A DNA stretch of 32,189 nt from an uncultured Clostridia bacterium (GTDB lineage: Bacteria; Bacillota; Clostridia; Oscillospirales; Oscillospiraceae). Under the pieces are notes generated by a model. The model worked only from the letters and a program-made list of their open reading frames with translations. It did not search any database and was not told the DNA's origin. This document shows, one piece after another, positions 28,319 to 32,189 of this stretch. The stretch spans positions 1 through 32,189 of the forward strand of contig CAMVBX010000007.1 in NCBI GenBank assembly GCA_947165825.1, in the 5' to 3' direction. Position 1 is the stretch's first letter, and each line of letters opens with the position of its first letter. The position numbers were made by a program, and so were the translations under genes.

Positions 28319-29386
28319 ATGAACCATTTTGCAGCGATACAGAATAAGCTGGAAGAATACGGCCTGGATGCCATGCTGGTCACCAGTCCATCCAATCGGA
28401 AATACGCCACGGATTTTCCCTCCTCCGCCGGTATGGCTCTGGTAACCCGGAAGGAAGCCTTTTTCTTCATTGACTCCCGGTATATCGAGGCGGCGAAGAA
28501 GAGCATAAAGGGTGCAGCTGTGGATATGGTCGATATGCAGCGGGCCTATGATGCGAAGCTGAACGCGGAAATCGACCGCTTGGGGATCCGAACCCTTGGC
28601 ATCGAAGAGGGCGCCATGAGCCTGGGGGAATATCGGAGCTGGGAGCAGAAGCTCCACGGAGAACTGAAGCCGGCTCAGCAGCTTTTCACCGATCTGCGTA
28701 CCGTAAAGGATCCGGAGGAACTGGATTATCTGATCCGTGCCCAGCGGATCGCGGAAAAAGCTCTGGTTCAGGTTTTGGAGCTGATCAAACCGGGCATGAC
28801 GGAGCGTCAGGTTGCCGCAGAACTCATCTACCGGATGCTGCGGGAGGGGGCGGACGGCGTCTCCTTCGAACCCATTGTGGTCACAGGGGTCAAGAGCAGC
28901 ATGCCCCATGGCGTACCCGGCGACGTGGTGATCCGGTCCGGGGATTTCCTGACCATGGATTTCGGCTGCCGTCTGGGCGGTTATTGCTCCGATATGACCC
29001 GCACCGTTGCCGTTGGAAGCGCTACGGAGGAAATGCGTAAGGTCTATGAGACTGTCCTGCTGGCCCAGACGACCGCGATCCGGGGAGCCAAAGCCGGAAT
29101 GACCGGCGCCGAGGTGGACGGGATCGCACGCAAGGTCATTGCGGATGCGGGGTATGGGGACTGCTTCGGCCACGGGTTTGGCCATGGCGTAGGGCTGGAC
29201 GTACATGAAGCCCCCACCGCCGGACCGTCCGGCAAGGATCCCATGCCGGTGAATGCGGTGATCTCCGCAGAACCGGGGATCTACCTGGAGGGACGTTTCG
29301 GCGTACGGATCGAGGATGTGATCATCCTGAAGGAAGACGGCTGCGAGGATATCACCCTTGCGCCGAAGGAACTGCTGATTCTGTAA
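28319..29386 (+). CDS. Xaa-Pro aminopeptidase family (M24) protein
   Basis: VTSPSNRKYATDFPSSAG, LTMDFGCRLGGYCSDMTRTVAVG, GHGFGHGVGLDVHEAPTAGPSG, NAVISAEPGIYLEGRFGVRIEDVIIL. Confidence 0.94.
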   Translation: MNHFAAIQNKLEEYGLDAMLVTSPSNRKYATDFPSSAGMALVTRKEAFFFIDSRYIEAAKKSIKGAAVDMVDMQRAYDAKLNAEIDRLGIRTLGIEEGAMSLGEYRSWEQKLHGELKPAQQLFTDLRTVKDPEELDYLIRAQRIAEKALVQVLELIKPGMTERQVAAELIYRMLREGADGVSFEPIVVTGVKSSMPHGVPGDVVIRSGDFLTMDFGCRLGGYCSDMTRTVAVGSATEEMRKVYETVLLAQTTAIRGAKAGMTGAEVDGIARKVIADAGYGDCFGHGFGHGVGLDVHEAPTAGPSGKDPMPVNAVISAEPGIYLEGRFGVRIEDVIILKEDGCEDITLAPKELLIL

Positions 29387-29415
29387 AATATTATGCGCGG
29401 GACCGGGATTTTATC

Positions 29416-29444
29416 TTGCAAATTTCTGTATTCCGGTATAAAAT
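29416..29444 (+). promoter_or_regulatory. Candidate sigma-A promoter for efp
   Basis: TTGCAA (29416-29421), 17-nt spacer, TAAAAT (29439-29444). Confidence 0.5.
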
Positions 29445-29489
29445 AACTCAGATATGAATCTAATTACATGGAGAGGAGACTCTTAGTTT

Positions 29490-30053
29490 ATGATCTCTGC
29501 TGGTGAATTCAGAAACGGCGTGACCTTTGAAATGGACGGACAAGTAATGCAGGTGGTGGAGTTCCAGCATGTAAAGCCCGGCAAGGGGGCAGCCTTTGTT
29601 CGCACGAAGATGAAAAATGTCATCACCGGCGCGGTCGTTGAGACCTCCTTCAACCCTACGGCGCGGTTTGAAAACGCCTATGTGGATCGGAAGGACATGG
29701 AGTATAGCTACAATGACGGAAACCTGTACTACTTCATGGACCCCGAGACCTTTGACATGGTCCCGATCGATGAGGGCATGCTGCCTGACGGGTTTAAGTT
29801 CGTCAAGGAGAATATGGTCTGCAAGATCATGTCCTATAAGGGCAGCATTTTCGGTATCGAGCCTCCCAACTTCGTGGAGCTTGAAGTGACGGAAACCGAT
29901 CCCGGTTTCAAGGGCGATACAGCCACCAACGTGACCAAGCCTGCCATCGTGGAGACCGGCGCTGAGGTGAAGGTACCTCTGTTCATCAACCCCGGGGACC
30001 GCATCAAGATTGACACCCGTACCGGAGAGTATCTGGAGCGGGCGAAGGGCTGA
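29490..30053 (+). CDS. efp: Elongation factor P
   Basis: [77 protein letters not shown]...GEYLERAKG. Confidence 0.98.
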   Translation: MISAGEFRNGVTFEMDGQVMQVVEFQHVKPGKGAAFVRTKMKNVITGAVVETSFNPTARFENAYVDRKDMEYSYNDGNLYYFMDPETFDMVPIDEGMLPDGFKFVKENMVCKIMSYKGSIFGIEPPNFVELEVTETDPGFKGDTATNVTKPAIVETGAEVKVPLFINPGDRIKIDTRTGEYLERAKG

Positions 30054-30097
30054 GCACAGCCATAGCCGGAGTGCGCTTCGGCGGAAAGGAATAAACA

Positions 30098-30622
30098 ATG
30101 GAAATGAACATCACCGAAAAAGCCGCTTATCTCAAGGGGCTTTGCGAAGGCATGAAGCTGGATGAGAGCAAGAACGAGGGCAAGCTCCTGAAATCCATCG
30201 TGGACCTGCTGGGGGATATGGCTCAGGAGATCGCCGATCTCAATGAGAATGCCATGGACCTGGCCGAAGAAATCGATCAGATCTCCGATGACCTGGCGGA
30301 CGTGGAAGACTTCCTGGAGGAAGCGGACGATGAGGACGAGGACGACGAGGACGACGAGGACGACGATGACGACTCCTGCTGCTGCTCCTGCTGCGATGAG
30401 GACGAGGACGATGAGCCTGTTTTCTATGAAGTTACCTGCCCCAAGTGCGGCGCCGAGATCTCCCTGGACGAGGAGATCCTGAATTACGATTCCTTCAAGT
30501 GCCCGAAGTGCGGCGAGAAGCTGGAGTTCGAGTTCGACGAGGACGACGGCGAAGACGAGTGTTGCTGCAAAGGAAATGACGGCAGCGACGAGGATTGCTG
30601 CTGCGGGAAGGACAAAGAATAA
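30098..30622 (+). CDS. CD1247 N-terminal-domain-like protein with polyacidic, poly-Cys and zinc-ribbon segments
   Basis: EKAAYLKGLCEGMKLDESKNEGKLLKSIVDLLGDMAQEIADLNE...DDLADVEDFLEEADDEDEDDEDDEDDDDDSCCCSCCDEDEDDE...CPKCGAEI...CPKCGEKL...ECCCKGNDGSDEDCCCGKDKE. Confidence 0.75.
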   Translation: MEMNITEKAAYLKGLCEGMKLDESKNEGKLLKSIVDLLGDMAQEIADLNENAMDLAEEIDQISDDLADVEDFLEEADDEDEDDEDDEDDDDDSCCCSCCDEDEDDEPVFYEVTCPKCGAEISLDEEILNYDSFKCPKCGEKLEFEFDEDDGEDECCCKGNDGSDEDCCCGKDKE

Positions 30623-30635
30623 CCCTCCGCTTATC

Positions 30636-30680
30636 ATACGCCGGAAGCGTTCCATCGCTTCCGGCGTATTTTTATATTTT
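30636..30680. terminator. Bidirectional Rho-independent terminator between convergent genes
   Basis: ATACGCCGGAAGCG (30636-30649) pairs with CGCTTCCGGCGTAT (30656-30669), followed by TTTTATATTTTT. Confidence 0.88.
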
Positions 30681-31454
30681 TCGCAGAATATCCAGGGTGT
30701 GATGGGAAGCCCCGATCAGATCCTGCCGCTCACAGGTGGCGAAATGATAGGCCAGCCAGCTTGCGAAGGTTTCGTCATCCATGGCATCGATGCATTCCCG
30801 CATGTAGTTGCTCGCCCCATCCGCTGCAATCAGCTTGATCCGCTGGACGGGGAATTCCGCATCCAACGCGGCGATTTCCTCCGTGCGGATCAGCTCGAAT
30901 ATCTCCTTCGGTTCGCTGACGCAGTGCCAGTCCGGAGTGAGAAGCCCGAGATTCATCACGTCTCGCAGGTGATTCTTGCCGAAGACATATTGGATGACAG
31001 TCGCTTCGTTCATACAATAAGCGATCAGGATATATCCGCCCGGCTTTGTCACCCGTACGGCTTCGGAAAGGGCCCGCAGCTTGTCCTCCCGCTGATAGAG
31101 ATGATACATGGGGCCAAGCAGCAGGGTAAGGTCATATGCGGCATCCGGAAGAGGGGACAGATCCAGCGCATCGCCTTGAATCGCCGTCAAGGGCTCCGTC
31201 CCGTCCAGCTTCGCTTTCAGGAGCTCCAGGTTATGGGGAATCAGCTCCACAGCCGTTACCGGATAGCCCTGTTTCGCCAGGGTGACGCTGTAGCGTCCGG
31301 TGCCGGCGCCTATCTCCAGAAGGTTCGGATGCGGTATACCGGACAGACATTCGGAGATATAACGCATGGTGGTCAGGTATTCCACCTGCCCGTGTCTGGA
31401 GAGGAGCCGCCCTTCCTCGTTATAGTTTTCATAATATTCCTCAAGATAGGTCAA
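30672..31454 (-). CDS. Class I SAM-dependent methyltransferase
   Basis: NLLEIGAGTGRYSVTLAKQGYPVTAVELIPHNLELLKAK (motif I); YDLTLLLGPMYHL; likely TTG start preceded by GGGAGG. Confidence 0.88.
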   Translation of the reverse strand: MTYLEEYYENYNEEGRLLSRHGQVEYLTTMRYISECLSGIPHPNLLEIGAGTGRYSVTLAKQGYPVTAVELIPHNLELLKAKLDGTEPLTAIQGDALDLSPLPDAAYDLTLLLGPMYHLYQREDKLRALSEAVRVTKPGGYILIAYCMNEATVIQYVFGKNHLRDVMNLGLLTPDWHCVSEPKEIFELIRTEEIAALDAEFPVQRIKLIAADGASNYMRECIDAMDDETFASWLAYHFATCERQDLIGASHHTLDILRKI

Positions 31455-31490
31455 TTTGTACCTCCCTCATATATCCGGCGGAAAAGATGG

Positions 31491-31522
31491 GACCCGGTGC
31501 AGGCGTTTACCTGTACCGGGTC
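31491..31522 (-). terminator. Hairpin terminator downstream of the TrpB-like gene
   Basis: 13-bp stem GACCCGGTGCAGG-CGTTTA-CCTGTACCGGGTC; minus strand followed by CCATCTTTTCC. Confidence 0.6.
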
Positions 31523-31538
31523 CGAAAAGCAACGGATC

Positions 31539-32189
31539 TCAGATCTTCGGCAGGGTGGCGAAGCTGGCCTGCAGCTCCTCATCCGTGGGGATGTAGTCGT
31601 CCATCTGGCCGTCGTTGAACTTCTGGTACGCCACCAGGTCGAAATAGCCGGTGCCGGTGAGACCGAAGACGATGGTCTTCTCCTCGCCGGTCTCCTTGCA
31701 TTTCAGAGCCTCGTCCATGGCTACCTTGATGGCATGGGCGCTCTCCGGCGCGGGAAGGATACCCTCCACCCGGGCAAATTCCTCTGCCGCTTTGAAGACC
31801 TCCGTCTGGACGACAGAAGTGGCCTCCATATAACCGTCGGCATACAGCTGCGATAGGGTGGAGCTCATGCCGTGGTACCGCAGGCCGCCGGCATGGTTGG
31901 GCGCGGGGATAAAACCGCTGCCCAGGGTGTACATCTTCGCCAGGGGGCAGACCTTGCCGGTATCGCAGAAATCGTATGCGTATACGCCCCGGGTGAAGCT
32001 GGGGCAGGAGGCGGGCTCCACGGCAATGATGCGGTAATCCGCCTCGCCCCGAAGCTTTTCGCCCATGAAGGGGGCGATCAGACCGCCCAGGTTGGAACCG
32101 CCGCCGGCGCAGCCGATGATCATATCGGGCTTGATGCCGTATTTATCGAGCGCCGCTTTGGTCTCTAAACCGATCACTGACTGGTGCAG
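31539..32189 (-). CDS. TrpB-like (TrpB2-type) PLP-dependent enzyme, 5' truncated by window edge
   Basis: HQSVIGLETKAALDKYGIKPDMIIGCAGGGSNLGGLIAPFMG (GGGSN PLP-phosphate loop), GSGFIPAPNHAGGLRYHGMSSTLSQLYADG, FGLTGTGYFDLVAYQKF. Confidence 0.88.
   Translation of the reverse strand: MHQSVIGLETKAALDKYGIKPDMIIGCAGGGSNLGGLIAPFMGEKLRGEADYRIIAVEPASCPSFTRGVYAYDFCDTGKVCPLAKMYTLGSGFIPAPNHAGGLRYHGMSSTLSQLYADGYMEATSVVQTEVFKAAEEFARVEGILPAPESAHAIKVAMDEALKCKETGEEKTIVFGLTGTGYFDLVAYQKFNDGQMDDYIPTDEELQASFATLPKI

Overview
GC-rich window from a Firmicutes (Clostridia-like) chromosome. It is gene-dense and mostly housekeeping: yebC (5'-truncated), TrmH-family methyltransferase, dprA, topA, trmFO, plsX, rnc, an Elp3-like radical SAM gene, smc, ftsY, an RdgB/HAM1-type pyrophosphatase, a YhbY-type RNA-binding gene, a fused nadD-yqeK, an LCP-family gene, rsfS, leuS, rpsU, an M24 aminopeptidase, efp, a CD1247-like acidic zinc-ribbon gene, a methyltransferase, and a truncated TrpB-like PLP enzyme. 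The accessory part (about 0.7-7.5 kb) has a Pro/Thr-rich lipoprotein, two ECF sigma/anti-sigma-like modules transcribed toward each other, a cupin, a cysteine-rich TrsS/Tes-like radical SAM protein and an orphan membrane protein. I saw no CRISPR array, tRNA, rRNA, integrase or transposase. I did not find a clear new multi-gene system. The items most worth a second look are the NadD-YqeK fusion, the two ECF modules, the lone multi-cysteine radical SAM protein, the polyacidic/poly-Cys CD1247-like protein, the orphan protein whose stop codon lies inside the rpsU terminator hairpin, and several intragenic or junction promoters with exact 17-nt spacers. All family calls are from reading motifs; no searches were run.
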